64,000 bases of DNA from Antedon bifida (lineage: Eukaryota; Echinodermata; Crinoidea; Comatulida; Antedonidae). Numbering within the stretch: position 1 is the stretch's first letter; each line of letters begins with the position of its first letter. Below, piece by piece: positions 1 through 11,384 of this stretch. Below the pieces are notes generated by a model that had not been told where the DNA came from, did no database searches, and saw only the letters and a list, made by a program, of their open reading frames with translations. The stretch spans positions 10,664,001 to 10,728,000 of the forward strand of contig OY727097.1 in NCBI GenBank assembly GCA_963402885.1, read 5' to 3'. A program made the translations under genes and the position numbers.

Positions 1-183
1 AGCTACCTTCTTTGTTTTCTACTCTTATTCAGTCTCCACCCACCATTCACCACCATGTCTCCTTTTGTTGTATTTCTTTATTCCTGTCCACCCAGGCAGC
101 ACTTGCCAGTTCTTATGCTATGACGTTATCCAAATTCCTTCACTTGCACTGATGAAGGGCTAGTTTTGCCCGAAAGCTCTGCT
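1..183 (+). repeat. Truncated repeat ending in a hammerhead-like block
   Basis: Non-coding sequence. Its last 43 bases (141-183) recur almost exactly at 63581-63623, while the sequence further left does not match there. The right edge abuts the broken end of a Helentron-like copy that starts with TTATTCGGGAAGCC, so this is a junction between two repeats. A Penelope-like element or retrozyme fragment is possible, because those carry hammerhead motifs. No reverse transcriptase is visible here. Confidence 0.4.
141..183 (+). ncRNA. Hammerhead-ribozyme-like core, copy 1
   Basis: CTGATGA (149-155) is followed by a stem II candidate, GGGC paired with GCCC, then GAAA (172-175), a tiny stem III candidate GC-TCT-GC (176-182) and U at the 16.1 position. 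This order of core elements is that of a hammerhead ribozyme with a very short stem III, a form reported in Penelope-like retroelements. Weak points: an unpaired A lies between CTGATGA and GGGC, and no complementary stem I is visible in the flanks. Activity is unproven. Confidence 0.45.
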
Positions 184-854
184 TATTCGGGAAGCCATTG
201 AGTTGTAGATATGAATTCATGTACACATTTGACGTACAAAATGTTGTGACGTCATCAAATGGCCACTTGAATCTTTTTGTGTAGGTTATCACATTCAATA
301 GAGCGCATCTCCATTATTTGAGCCCGATTTTCGCTCAAATTTCAGTATGTGCTTGCTAAATTAATTATCTTTATCATGAGTTGCCACCATTTTCATTATG
401 ATGACGTCATCATGCGTAAAAACTTGAATAACGTGGGTCAAGTAATTTTATCTTCAGTGTATATTTGAATATCTCACAGCACCTTGATGATTTTAATTCA
501 TTATGACAGCTGATGAAATTTAGATATGAAATTCACATAAAAATTAAGCCTATCAGATGTTGTGACATTATGATATGGCCAGTTGAATTTAAAAAGTAGT
601 TTATTCATCTCTTTCCTCACATTTATAGCAATTTTAAAGAGCGCGAATTGCGCATCTACATGCCAAATTTTCTTCCAAACCTTATATTTTTTTGCTCAAT
701 TCATTATCTTTCGAAATTGTCATATTCAAGTTTATTACTCGTCATCAGAACATGATGTGGGTCAGCACTATATGCATGTTTAAAAAAATTTAATTTCATT
801 AAAATTATAAATAATCACCTATAATTCGTCAAAGTGACGAATTAAATTCTAGTT
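183..854 (-). mobile_element. Helentron-like non-autonomous element, copy 1 (truncated)
   Basis: On the minus strand this copy starts with AACTAGA at 854, continues with the hairpin AATTCGTCA-CTT-TGACGAATT and a left repeat beginning TAGGTGAT, and then matches the copy at 22117-23660 through its first 850 bases. It breaks off at 183 against the hammerhead-like repeat. It holds TGACGTCA palindromes near 246 and 401. There is no coding capacity. It lies in an intron upstream of the first visible Ig exon. Confidence 0.6.
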
Positions 855-972
855 CCCAATTTGCATTGTTTTTTAATTTTGTTACAGTATTTTAAATTCT
901 TTTAAATTTAAATAATTAATTAAATTAATAAATAAATTATAATTTTATATTTATATTTGCTTAAATGTTTAG

Positions 973-1233
973 ATCTGGATCCACCAACAACAAATAACTT
1001 TCAAACCAAATTTGTGTATGGTGATGCTCTGGAGATTGTCTGCACCAGTGGTGAGGCTTACCCAGAACCATTTCTTGTAATTTACAAGAATGATAACAAA
1101 GTAGCTTCCACAAAAGGGATTCAATTAAAGTACTCAACCAATGTAACTTTCAATGAAGCTGGTAAATACTATTGTGGAGCAAGTAATGAAGTAGGAAACA
1201 AACACAGTCCAGAAACACAGCTGAGTGTTAACT
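973..1233 (+). CDS. Ig-like domain exon A of receptor
   Basis: This exon encodes a complete C2/I-type immunoglobulin domain of about 87 residues. The first cysteine is in EIVCTSG and the second in the diagnostic EAGKYYC, followed by the G strand QLSVN. NVT is a possible N-glycosylation site. The acceptor is TTTAG at 968-972 and the donor is GTGAGT at 1234. Both ends are phase 1, as is usual for shuffled extracellular Ig exons. A conserved tryptophan in the C strand is not obvious (FLVIYKN takes its place), which I-set-like domains tolerate. An open frame continues a few codons on each side, but the splice sites give the better boundaries. Confidence 0.75.
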
Positions 1234-1403
1234 GTGAGTTACTTAGGTATAATCAAACCACATTTCAGTAGTTTCATGTGATTGCAAAGAACCTGTTGTA
1301 CAGAGTAACTTCAAACTTGGATTGTAGAAGTTGACAATTTTTTCATTAACTTCATTTGTAAATGAATGAATTTGTTTTCGATTAATTTATTATTGTCATT
1401 TAA

Positions 1404-4400
1404 GAGCCATTGTCTGTAAGAATCAAAGAAATATAAAAAATAGTGGCAGACTCAAAAAATGGATTTCTTTAAAATTTTGCACATGGCTATATATGTGTTG
1501 AGAGAAATCAAATATGAAGTATTTTTTATTTCACACATATATTTCCATGGCAACGGCCAAATTTGTGTTTTTGACAAATTTTGTCCTTTTTTATGGTTTT
1601 TTAAAATGGATATTGGTACTACTTTGATGAACGATATTTTTGTTTTGTTCATTTAATTATAAAAAACAATTAGTGTACATGTATGTATAATAACAATGCA
1701 TTGTGTACCTGTTTCATATTTTTTTTAAATTTTTGATTTCATACTTTGGGAGATACCATTTATTTAAAAAGGGGTGTTTTTCACTTTTTTAAAATTGTTA
1801 AATACAACTAAACTTTACTTCACCATAACGCCCAAAGTGGTGTTTTTTTTTAGCTGATTTATTACAAATAGGTAGTTCTAATGTTTAATAAGTGATTTCT
1901 AAAATAAAATACTGGGGTAATTTAAAAATCTACAAGCAGTGTTGCGAGAAACATAGGCATTTTTATTAAAAAAAAACATGGTGTATTAGTAAAAACATTT
2001 TATTTTCTTTGATTATCTTATTTGAAACTCATTGGTCAGAAAAATTCTTAATGTTTTATATAGTTCTAGTTGTGTTGTGAGGAAAAAAAACAATATTTTT
2101 AATTATAGATTCTGAGTGTTATTATTGTCAAATTCATGCATTCAAGCACCACCCACACTGCCGCTACCATCGCCCCAACCAATAGACGGATTCAAACTCC
2201 TCCATTGCAATGCAAAAGATAGGACATAAAGTTAAGTTTTTAGACCCTCGCCTCCAACCCCCTAACTATTTCAAACTCCTGGATCCACCACTTTCCCCTC
2301 CCCAAAGTTGAACCAATCAAAAGTCAATGATATGCTACATAACAAATGAATGAATTTCATTTCATTTTAGGTCAGCATGTAAAATATCACACTTTATATT
2401 AAATATTGGTTTTAAATTCTATATTTTTTTTTACTGTGATGGTTGGATACAGTAGTAATTATTAATTAATAATTATCTGATAATTATTTAATTTCCCTTA
2501 GTTATGCATAGCAACAGTTACTATGGTAACTAAAATTGAGATATTCTTTAGATTTTTCATACTTATCTTATACAAATTTAAATTTGTAAATTATATATTA
2601 GCAGGCATGCCTTATTAGCATTTTCAAATTACCCTTTCACAAGGTCATATTCGTAAGGACTTTCTTCTGTGATTATTTTTATTCATGAAAACCTCATATT
2701 TTATTTACAGTGGGCACCTCCCGTAAGCGGCCAACTCCCTTAACGGGCGCACTTTTTGAAAAGCCTGTTTGTTCTTCCTATCTAATTAGTGCATTTGGTA
2801 CCTACCGTAAGCAGCTGCGGGCACCTTTTTATACTAAAAATAAGATTTTTTGTATGATAAATGACCTCCCATAAGCGGCCACCCGAACAATGTGATCTAT
2901 GAATTAGAGGTCCATGTTTATTGTATTTCTTTATATATTAGCTTTATTTCGAAGAGGTTTTAAAAACATTGCTGTGAAGAGATGAGAAAACTACACAGAT
3001 TTTGACCGACCATTTTTCATATGATAAAAGCTTTTAAAATTTGTATGAAAATGCTAAAAAATACTAAATCACCTGATTATAAATAATAATACAATTAGCT
3101 GGAAAATTGAGAGGCTCGTTTCATTAAGGATATCGTGCATAGCCATAATACGTGATTTTGGCCCTTCATCGGCAGACCACTTTTCCAGGTCCCGAGGGTG
3201 GCCACTTACGGGAGGTTCAACTGTATTTTAAAAAACAATTATTCTTAGTTACGCATTGAAACAGTTACTATGGTAAAATGTTGACCTCATTTGACCTCAA
3301 AATGAATGACTTTACAAGGTCAAGTTTGTCATCACTTAAGATTATTAGAATGCAGTAGAAGTAAAATTGAAAAAAGTTACAAATGCAATCAATTCTTTGT
3401 ATTCATAAAAACGCCATTTTTTTACTTTTACTTTCCTTAGTTACACATAGAAATGGTTGCTATGGTAACACTATAAGTAAAACATGAAAATTGTTGAGAA
3501 TTTTTATGAAATATCTTGTAAATTTTGATTAAACATTAATAGTTGTAGTAAAGTGGGGACCTGTCCTGTTTTGCATTCTGACCCCATTGACCTCAAATGA
3601 CCTATTTACAAGGTCAGACTTTTTGGGAGGTCTTTCTGTATCTCTTTACACAAAATAGATGTAAAAATTTATAAAAACCTTGATGCAATTATTTCAAAGT
3701 TTAACATTATTTTCCTTCAACTAAATATTTCAATGCAAAATACTGTTTTTCTGGCAATTAATTGAAATAAACCTGGCAACACATTCTCCTATTTTATCTA
3801 AACTATTCGTATGACTCTAGTAGCATTATGACAAGCCACATGTTATTTTATTATTGGATTAGCCATATTTAAATTGTGTTTCATGTGTTTTGTTTGTTGA
3901 TATTTTGTTTGTATTTTTTTGTATTTTCCGTATTTTCCTGGCAACACAAAACCTATGTACGTAATTTACTCCAGTTTTTTTTTCGTGATTATTGTTGACA
4001 AACCTATTGACTATCAAATTACAAAACCTCATTGATATAAAAACACCACTTTGGAAGTTATAGGTACGTTTAAAAATATTTTTTAAAAACACCCCTTTTT
4101 AAAATAATGGTATCAACCAAACTCCATTTTGTAAATTTTTTTTTTCTACATTAAATGGAACTCAATACATGTTGTTTACACTGCTATAAACAAAAACTGT
4201 ATACTTTAAGTATTTTTGGTTAAAATATGTATACAAGTTTGTACTTTTTTACTATAGGAAATCTGAAAAATGGCAAAAACATCAAAATTTGGATAATTGA
4301 CCGTTGTCATGGCAACGAAGGCTAAAAATGAATGTTGTAGATATGCTTTTTATTGAAATGTCTATTTATGGTAAAAATTTGAGAGAAATCCATTTTTTTA

Positions 4401-4440
4401 CATCTGCCACCAAATCTTTGATTTTTACAGACAATGGCTC
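1404..4440. mobile_element. TTAA-flanked 3-kb element with long inverted termini
   Basis: The ends are inverted copies: GAGCCATTGTCTGTAA begins at 1404 and its reverse complement ends at 4440. Each end is directly flanked by TTAA (1400-1403 and 4441-4444). The inverted similarity continues inwards for several hundred bases, including GCCATTGTCTGTAA, GTGGCAGA, ATGGATTTCT, CATGGCAACGG and AAAAAGGGGTGTTTTT. TTAA duplication is the hallmark of piggyBac-type insertion, but no transposase is present, so this would be non-autonomous. A pogo-type MITE (2708-3223) sits inside. The whole element lies in the intron between Ig exons A and B. Confidence 0.65.
2708..3223. mobile_element. Pogo/Tc1-mariner-type MITE, 516 bp
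   Basis: The left end CAGTGGGCACCTCCCGTAAG is mirrored by the right end, which reads CAGTTGAACCTCCCGTAAGT on the other strand. TA flanks both sides (2706-2707 and 3224-3225), the target duplication expected of Tc1/mariner elements. CAGT-type termini with a CCTCC block are known from pogo and Tigger elements. More copies of the terminal motif lie inside, at about 2800 and 2870. No open reading frame is present, so it depends on a transposase elsewhere. Confidence 0.7.
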
Positions 4441-4474
4441 TTAATTGATTTAATAATATTTAACATTTTTTCAG

Positions 4475-4711
4475 ATAAAGATTGTGATCCAAAATGGTAT
4501 CTTAATAGTACATTTGAAGGTCGCAAGTTGAGACTTCAATGTCACGGATCTGTTTCCAACAAAGAAGAAACTTATACATTATTGAAGGATGATGGTGTAG
4601 TTGGAAAAGGTTATTACTACATTGACAAAGTGACTGAAGACAATGTTGGATACTATTACTGTGTGGCAACTGTTAAAGGGTCTATGATGTGTAGTAACCT
4701 AACTGTTACAT
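4475..4711 (+). CDS. Ig-like domain exon B of receptor
   Basis: This phase 1-1 exon encodes a compact Ig-like domain of 79 residues. The first core cysteine is in LRLQCHG and the second in EDNVGYYYC, which carries the D/N-x-G-Y-x-C signature of the F strand. NST and NLT are possible N-glycosylation sites, and extra cysteines (KDCDP and SMMCSN) could form an additional disulfide. The acceptor is TTTTTTCAG (ending 4474) and the donor is GTATGA (4712). Codon usage and length match exon A, and the translation continues in frame with exons A and C. Confidence 0.75.
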
Positions 4712-4739
4712 GTATGAGCTGCCTATTCCTTAATTTTTC

Positions 4740-5395
4740 AGTGTTACTCTTATATGTGGCATCTGCAAGGGAAACTAGACATAAGTCGGAATTTTCAATT
4801 GAGATTTCCACAAATACTGAAACTACATAATCCAAGATTTAAAATGCTGAAAAAAATATCTTGATACCATGTCTACTTCCAGAGATATCTCAGTCTAAAG
4901 TTTTGGTTGTTACAATCAGTGTTTTGAGAAACTTAAAATGCTTTTAAAGTTAAGTAATAGGAAATGAAAACAACAACAAAATAAACAGGGCGTGTAAGTT
5001 TACGCCTTAGCAAAAGGGTATTCTAATTGTTTTATTTCAATGGAACTTCGCACCTTCCTTAATTCCTTGTTCTATTATTATGCAAAATTTCATTAAAATC
5101 AACCCAATGGAACACTTTCAATTTAAGCATAAAACATGATAGGTTTTATGAAAATCATACATAATTTACACCATCTTTTTAACCAACATACTAAACAAAA
5201 TGTTAAAATGTATCTATTTATTTGTCTCAAAATAGAAAAACACCAAGGTAATGTAAATATATATTGTTTCAGCTATCATTTTCTGTAAAAATAAAAAAAT
5301 GTAATTTTTCAGCCTTTTAATGTTTTTGGCTGTTTCTACAAATCTACAAAAGCGACTTATGTCCGATTTCGCTTGCATGTGCCACATATAAAATT
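4740..5395. repeat. Inverted-repeat (MITE-like) segment
   Basis: TTATATGTGGCA with a following GACATAAGTCG block at about 4749-4793 recurs inverted at about 5345-5395. Weaker inverted similarity continues inwards to about 4860 and 5290. No coding sequence and no clear target duplication are visible. It starts just downstream of the exon B donor. Confidence 0.45.
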
Positions 5396-6074
5396 TTTTT
5401 TTATTGAATATCATGCTATATTTTAATTTCATATAATTGTTTTGACCAAAAATTGGATTGGAAAAAATTATTTTCCTGAAAGAACTGTAATTAAAAAAAA
5501 AAAAAATCAAATTGTCAGTCAGACTGAGCTTTGTACTTTTGTTATGAATCAATTGCCCATGGAAATATTCAACTTATTTAAATATATTTTAGATTTATCT
5601 TCAAACTTCTTAGGATTCGATTTACCCAGTAGAACAGTGTTTTTCTGTATTAATCTTTAAAGTTTTCATGAACTTTTCATCTTTTGTTTCCATGTATCTT
5701 TCCATTCCACACACTTTTTATTTTGCAGTCTAAAATACGGTTCCCGGGACTAAGACTCGACCACCCAGCTGTGTACTACCCCAGTGAAGCAAAAGAGAGT
5801 CCACTACCCGGCTAAGCCTTAGGTTTTTAATTTCTCAAGCTACCTCGCCCATTCACTAAGTTTGCTGAACGTCGCTCTATATTTCTTCCTTATTTTGGCA
5901 ATATCTCTTCACTATAGTAGTGTTTTAACTTTCAATGTTTTCAGTTTATTTGTTGGCACAGATTTTACAATATATGGCTGTAATTTTTCATCATAAACTC
6001 TTCCTCCTAAACCATATAATGAAAAATGCAAAAATGGTAAACTGTTGATTGCTGTAATTATTGTTGTTTTTTAG

Positions 6075-6296
6075 ATGCTTATGTCGAAAAGATGAACTGT
6101 GATAAAGAAAATATCATTTGCATTGCCAAGGGCAATCCACTACCCAATGTAACTATCTTTGAAAACAATAAAGTTCTTTCAAGTGGAGCAGGCACTTCTA
6201 TTGTTCTGCTAAGTTCCAGTAATTCAGAAGAAAACATTTCTTGTTTTGTGAATAACGGTTTAATGAATGATACATATTATTTTAAAGGATGTAAAG
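6075..6296 (+). CDS. Degenerate Ig-like domain exon C of receptor
   Basis: A phase 1-1 exon of 74 codons between a T-rich tract ending in TTTTTTAG and the donor GTACAG. It looks like a divergent Ig domain: IICIAKGNPLPNVTIFENNK resembles the B-C strands of an I-set domain, but the usual D-x-G-x-Y-x-C is replaced by SEENISC. NVT, NIS and NDT are glycosylation sequons. Two further cysteines (MNCDK and KGCKG) may substitute or add a disulfide. This is the membrane-proximal domain, because the next exon is the membrane helix. Confidence 0.65.
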
Positions 6297-6524
6297 GTAC
6301 AGTCTATATTTTATTTTGTTTGAACATTCAGTAATATTCTGTGTTTCCTTCTTTTTACATAAAAATCCTTGTTATTGTTTTAAATAATATTGTAACAATC
6401 AAAATGGCGTTCTCTTTTTAAAACCATCAGTAGAACTAGATATATGCCATATATAATGTTTTAGCAGCCTTTGTTTATGATGGAATTTTTCTGTAACTTC
6501 AGTATGTTGAAAAGAACAAACTGA

Positions 6525-6552
6525 AAAAATGTATGTATGTATGTATGTATTA
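6525..6552. repeat. (GTAT)n microsatellite
   Basis: About six GTAT units within an intron of the receptor gene. A looser AAATG/AAATGA run lies at about 6818-6860. Confidence 0.7.
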
Positions 6553-7124
6553 AGGTTATAACCAATTTTTGAAGTCTCTTATTTTCATTTTTCTCTTGTG
6601 AACCTTTCTCCTGCAAAGTATTATCATTTGCATTGTCTCTTTGAACCCGTAAATATAAATTGATAGTTGTTTCAGCCTTCTCTGGGAACTGGAAACATGC
6701 TGTATTATAACTCGCTAAAAAAATCATCAATTCATTTCATATTGATTGTTTTTTTCTGAGAATCTGAAAATTCTCTGTACCTTGTGACCTGTTGGTTTTT
6801 TTATTATTTATAAAAAGACGAAATAAATGAAATGAAATGAATAAAATGAAAAATCACTACATTTTAAACTTAAAATCTAATTTTGATTATTGATAAAAAA
6901 AAAATCTGTTTTTTTGTGGATTATTCTCCTGTCCTAAATCACAAACCTACAATAAATCTAAAAAAGCAATTTAATTTTCAGTACTTACAGTATGATGGAA
7001 TTATTTAAATAAAGACTGTTGGATATACACCTTGTTGTTGAGAATTCTTATACTGTTTTTAATATTTCATTATTATTTAAATAAGATATATTTTTATATA
7101 ATTGCATATGCCATCTAGGTCGTG

Positions 7125-7240
7125 CCACAGATAGTTCTCAAATACACAATAATTTCAGCGTAAAAAAATGGCGATTTTAAATGTACGTACCGCAGGACTA
7201 TAATACATGTCGTTTGCAGTAAAGACACAGTTTATGTAGT
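7125..7240. repeat. Interspersed repeat shared with 35451-35560
   Basis: The block beginning CCACAGATAGTTCTCAAATA and continuing through AATAATTTCAGCG, ATGTACGTACCGCAGGACTA and TAATACAT recurs at 35451-35560 with few changes. A shorter relative (CCCACAGATGGCTCTCGAAT) is at about 62398. No coding potential. Family unknown. Confidence 0.55.
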
Positions 7241-7323
7241 CAACTAAAATTAATAAAAAGATGCAATCATAATTTATTTATCTTTATAAAAATTAACAGA
7301 TGTACTGTATACTTTGTCTGTAG

Positions 7324-7422
7324 GAAAAGGTATTGAAATGATACAGGTATTTGTATTGGGTGTTGCTGCTGTGCTGTTTATTCTTGGCATTGCTTTCTGC
7401 TGTTACAAGTTTGTAAATCTAA
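7324..7422 (+). CDS. Transmembrane exon of Ig receptor
   Basis: A 99-nt exon, phase 1 at both ends, between TCTGTAG and GTAAGT. It encodes a short polar stalk (GKGIEMIQ) and then a single uncharged helix of about 22 residues, VFVLGVAAVLFILGIAFCCY, followed by the basic KFVNL boundary. This is a typical type I membrane anchor with a possible palmitoylation site at the paired cysteines. It joins exon C and the tail exon at 18663 in frame. Confidence 0.75.
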
Positions 7423-8690
7423 GTAAGTATGCTTAACCTTCATAAAATGACTTTAATGCAGTTGCAATATTATATGTTTACTTGATGCATGCATTTCTAA
7501 TAGAGAGATATTTTTGTATGAAAGTTTCTTAGCAGTTATCGTTAATTTATTGACATTTGGTGGATTGAACACTTACTGTATTTAGGAAAGCTTAGTCCTG
7601 TCACATGAATATAAATATAAAGCTACTGCTTAAGCATAAAAACAAAATAAAACAAAAATAATATGTCGAAATTATGACATGCCTACTGTATGTTGAAATT
7701 TCAACCTCGCAAAAAAAATTTAAACAAAAATATTAAAAAAACTAAAATTTCATTTTACGGAAAAATGACAAGAAGTACAACATTTAACCCTCGACCCCAT
7801 TTCTCAATGTTTGCATACATAATTTCGCTAAAATGTCCGTAGAGACTTTGTTTTGCCCTCAAATGACTCGAATACAGGCTTCCAATAGTCTGCATAGGAC
7901 CGCTTTGTAATTCCCATTATCACACCTTTGTTTCGCATATCGAAAGTATGCAAATTAGTAGTACAAGTTAAATGAAATATGCAAATAAGCGGGTGAAATT
8001 ACTTTCGTCCAATATCTCGAAACCACTGATACTAGCGAGTTAATATTTTCACAGGCGCATTCAGAATGTACATATAGTCCGGTCAAACTACAGTTTGACC
8101 TAGACAAGATTAGAACAGAATTTATTTTTGTTGTAGGACTTCCTAAGACCAATCTGAACAACATATAAAAAATGGAGAAAAAAGCGAGATGAAGAAAAAT
8201 TGCTAAATTGCATGTAACTAAAATGGCTGTTTCTCTCAATTTTACCCAAATATAGTATTAAAGCATCCGATTTTATAAAGTATTTGTTCAACCACAGTCA
8301 TTAAAACATATATTTTGCAAGAAACTATCATTGGAGATAATACAAATAAATTGTTCAACTTTAAAAAATTCAAGGTGGTAAATAATATAGTTCAAAATGG
8401 CTGCCATTTTTCTCAAAAAAGGGAAAAGTTTGAGAAAGATGTATAGTTCTTAAACCTGATTTAATAGAAAAAAATGCATTTCAGTGAAACCTTATAATCT
8501 GACCAGCTTTTATGTATGAACTAGTTAGGCATACCAAAAAATTATGACCTGACAAAACATCTTAAAGTTTCTTGTATTGCAGTCAGTTTTTCAATCGCAT
8601 TGAATAACCTTTAGAAGAGAATTTGGAGCTGATGGTAAATCTGCTGGGAAGGGTTCAAGATGATCCTTAGCTTGAACATATCCCCATTCT
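7423..8690. other. Intron sequence, no gene seen
   Basis: AT-rich intron of the Ig receptor gene. I see no exon, RNA gene or convincing repeat here. The short open frames lack homology and codon structure. Confidence 0.5.
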
Positions 8691-8929
8691 TTTGAATTCA
8701 AGTTGACACCTTTGTGTTGACATTGTTGTCCAAACTACCACTGGAGTGGGGGAATTGATGCGTTGGCACTATGAATAAGCCCAAAACAGCTCCTTCTTTG
8801 ATTTCAGGCATCTTCCAACTAAGTTTACTTTTTTTACCTATTGCACTTGCTGACTGCAGTAGAAGGTTAAGTCTTTTATAGATGAAAGAAAACTTCGGCA
8901 GACACAAGAGGATCCACCCCATCTAGCAG

Positions 8930-9430
8930 TTATGCCAAGGTCACAAATATGTACTAGTGGTTCAAGAATATGTTGGCGAATGGTTTCATCATACATCAGT
9001 TTACCCCAAGGCTGGCTACTTTCGCCTACATTCTTTAATATCTTCTTCGAACGCATCATGAATGAAGCTCTTGCAAAACACCAGTGTACACCATTTTCTG
9101 AGGGAATGACAATTCCATTTTTCAGATAACATCAATAGAGTAGACGGTAGTGAAGAGGACCTTGCCCTGACGATGAACCTGGACAGTAATATCCTCCAGG
9201 CGTGGCATAGTAATCAGTTACGAATAAGCAAAGATCATGACCAAAAGCTACAGGCCAATCTCAATCAAGATCGAAGCCACTGGGCATGAGCTTGAGACAG
9301 TGAATAAGTAGCTAAACATTATTTGGAAAGACAAAAACATTGATCTGAAAATAAACTGATTACTCTGCACACTGGCTATCTCAATCTTCCTGTATGTATA
9401 CGAGTCTTGGACATTAAAAGCCGATCTATA
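8930..9430 (+). pseudogene. Decayed RTE-type LINE reverse transcriptase fragment
   Basis: In changing frames the plus strand keeps blocks of an endonuclease/reverse transcriptase polyprotein: a GWLLSPTFFNIFFERIM block (the motif B region before the catalytic box), then FSDNIN at the position of the catalytic F/YADD (so the active site is lost), and ISIFLYVYESWTLKA close to the conserved C-terminal LYxxESWTL. Stops and frameshifts separate these. It lies inside the receptor intron and cannot be functional. Confidence 0.6.
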
Positions 9431-10180
9431 GTATAATGAAGAATTCAGGTCCTATAAATGAGGTGCTAACCAGTTGCCCTATATTTTACCCTTCTTTCTT
9501 TCTTTTCTTTCTTTAATCGGTATAAAAAGCCTCAAAATACAACTCATAGTTGAAATGAAGAGCTTACATATGAAAATAATAATTCACATAAAACAAAGTT
9601 AAACGAAGAAAAAACACATTAAGGCCTATGATACAGTAATAATTACTGTATAATTCATTAAACTTAAAATTACTATAAAAATTGCACAAAGATCAAAAGA
9701 TAAGATTAATAATTACAAATTCTTAAATATTTACAAATAGAGACTAATATTATTAATCACATTATTTTTATACACCAATTATATATATATGTATAATTCA
9801 TTTAAACTAAAAATTACTATAAAAATTGCACAAAGATCAATCAAAGGATGATATTAATAATTACAAATTCTTATATATTTACAAATTTAAAAAATTGAAT
9901 CTTATAAATCACATTTTTATAGGCCCATAAATAGTTTAAAAAAAAAATTTAAAGCATAAAACAACCACTTGACAAAGAGACAATAGAACATACTCTCCGA
10001 AATGTCTTTAAAGATTAATTGTCCAAATCTATTCATTATTTAAGAGTCCAATAACACTTGGAATTGTTGAGGCAGCAAGTCTTTTAGTCCGACATCGTGG
10101 CACATCGAACTTATTAACTTTACACAAACACCTTGTCGGCTTTTCTTTTTCGGGGATCCATTCCTTAAAACGATCCGACT

Positions 10181-11290
10181 TTAGTAGCCCCTTTCCAAAG
10201 TTATAAAGAAGAACCTGACGTCTATATGCTGCAATGTCTTTAACTTGAGGGTTTCAAGTGATTTTGCGTAACTAACATAGTTTTGATATCCAATAATAAG
10301 TTTTACAACACGCTTTTGGATGAATTCAAGTTGATCACTCTGTTTATTGGTGATTGAGCTATGCCAAAGAGGACTGGCATACTCAAGTAAAGGACGAATG
10401 TATGTTGTAAAAGTGAAAACCAGGTCATCCTTTGGGGCTCCAAAACGCTTCAGAATGTATAGCATATATAGACGACGTGATGCCCTGGAAACGACTTCTT
10501 TAATCTGCATGTCCCACTTGAGGTCACTTTGCAGATGCACTCCAAGAAGTTTCACACTCTGGGATTCTTCGAGTATAACACCATCCATTTGTAATGGCTC
10601 AAATTGGGGAACATTACGCAAAAAATGAACACGCATGACTTGAAACTTTACAGGATTTGGTGTTGCATCATTCTCCACACACCAACTGGAAAGAGCATCA
10701 AGGTTGCTTTGAATCGAACTATCTTCAGGTCTCTGTACTGAAATCACCTCGCCAATCGTCAGGTCATCAACAAACTTCCATCTATCAGGTACATTGTTGA
10801 GCAAATCATTAACCATGATAGTAAATAGGATTGGGCCTAATTTAGTACCCTTAGGCACTCCGCACGAAATTGGTTCTGGCGCTGAGACTGAACCGCCCAA
10901 CCGCACACACTGATTTCTTTGCGAGAGGAAGCTACACACCGTTGGAATGAGAGAGGGCATGATATTAAGACCAATTAATTTGTCAATCAGAATTGAATGG
11001 TTGACCCGGTCAAAGGCTTTACTAAAGTCTATGGCACAAATAGTACCATACATTCCTGAGCTATCTAATCCTGACAGAAGCCTATTACAGAGTTGTACAA
11101 GGTAATGAGTCGGTGATGAACCCTTCGCATTTCCAAACTGTTGGGAATCCATAAGAGGTCTGAAATCAGTAGCTATCCAATCAGAAAGGAACCTCTCAAA
11201 AATTCTACCAAAAACAGGCGTGATGGATAGGCCTATGTTCATTAGGTGTAGAAGCCTTTGGCTTTTTGGGTACAGGAGTAATGATGGCAT
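10181..11290 (-). pseudogene. LINE reverse transcriptase (minus-strand)
   Basis: A long frame of 369 codons. It has fingers/palm motifs (ITPVFGRIFERFL, and AIDFSKAFDRVNHSIL with the first catalytic Asp), CGVPKGTKLGPILF (motif B) and KFVDDLTI (catalytic motif C, here FVDD), then thumb sequences (VKLLGVHL, SRRLYMLYILKRFG) and the C-terminal YASPLWHSS block. The N-terminal part of RT lies beyond a stop between 11290 and 11385. The motif set places it near CR1/Jockey-type elements, with GTKLGP instead of GSxLGP. The palm looks intact, but the polyprotein is broken. Confidence 0.75.
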
Positions 11291-11384
11291 TCTTCCAGAT
11301 AGATGGGAAATTATTATCCTATAGGCAACAATTCAATATTTTAGCGAGAGGTTGGGCAAGCTCTAAGGCAAATTCCTTAATTAA

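Noticed and set aside
957..1271. Single-exon protein spanning the full open frame
   Set aside because: The frame opens at TTG in the intron and runs past a good donor. The 973-1233 splice boundaries give a phase-consistent Ig exon instead.
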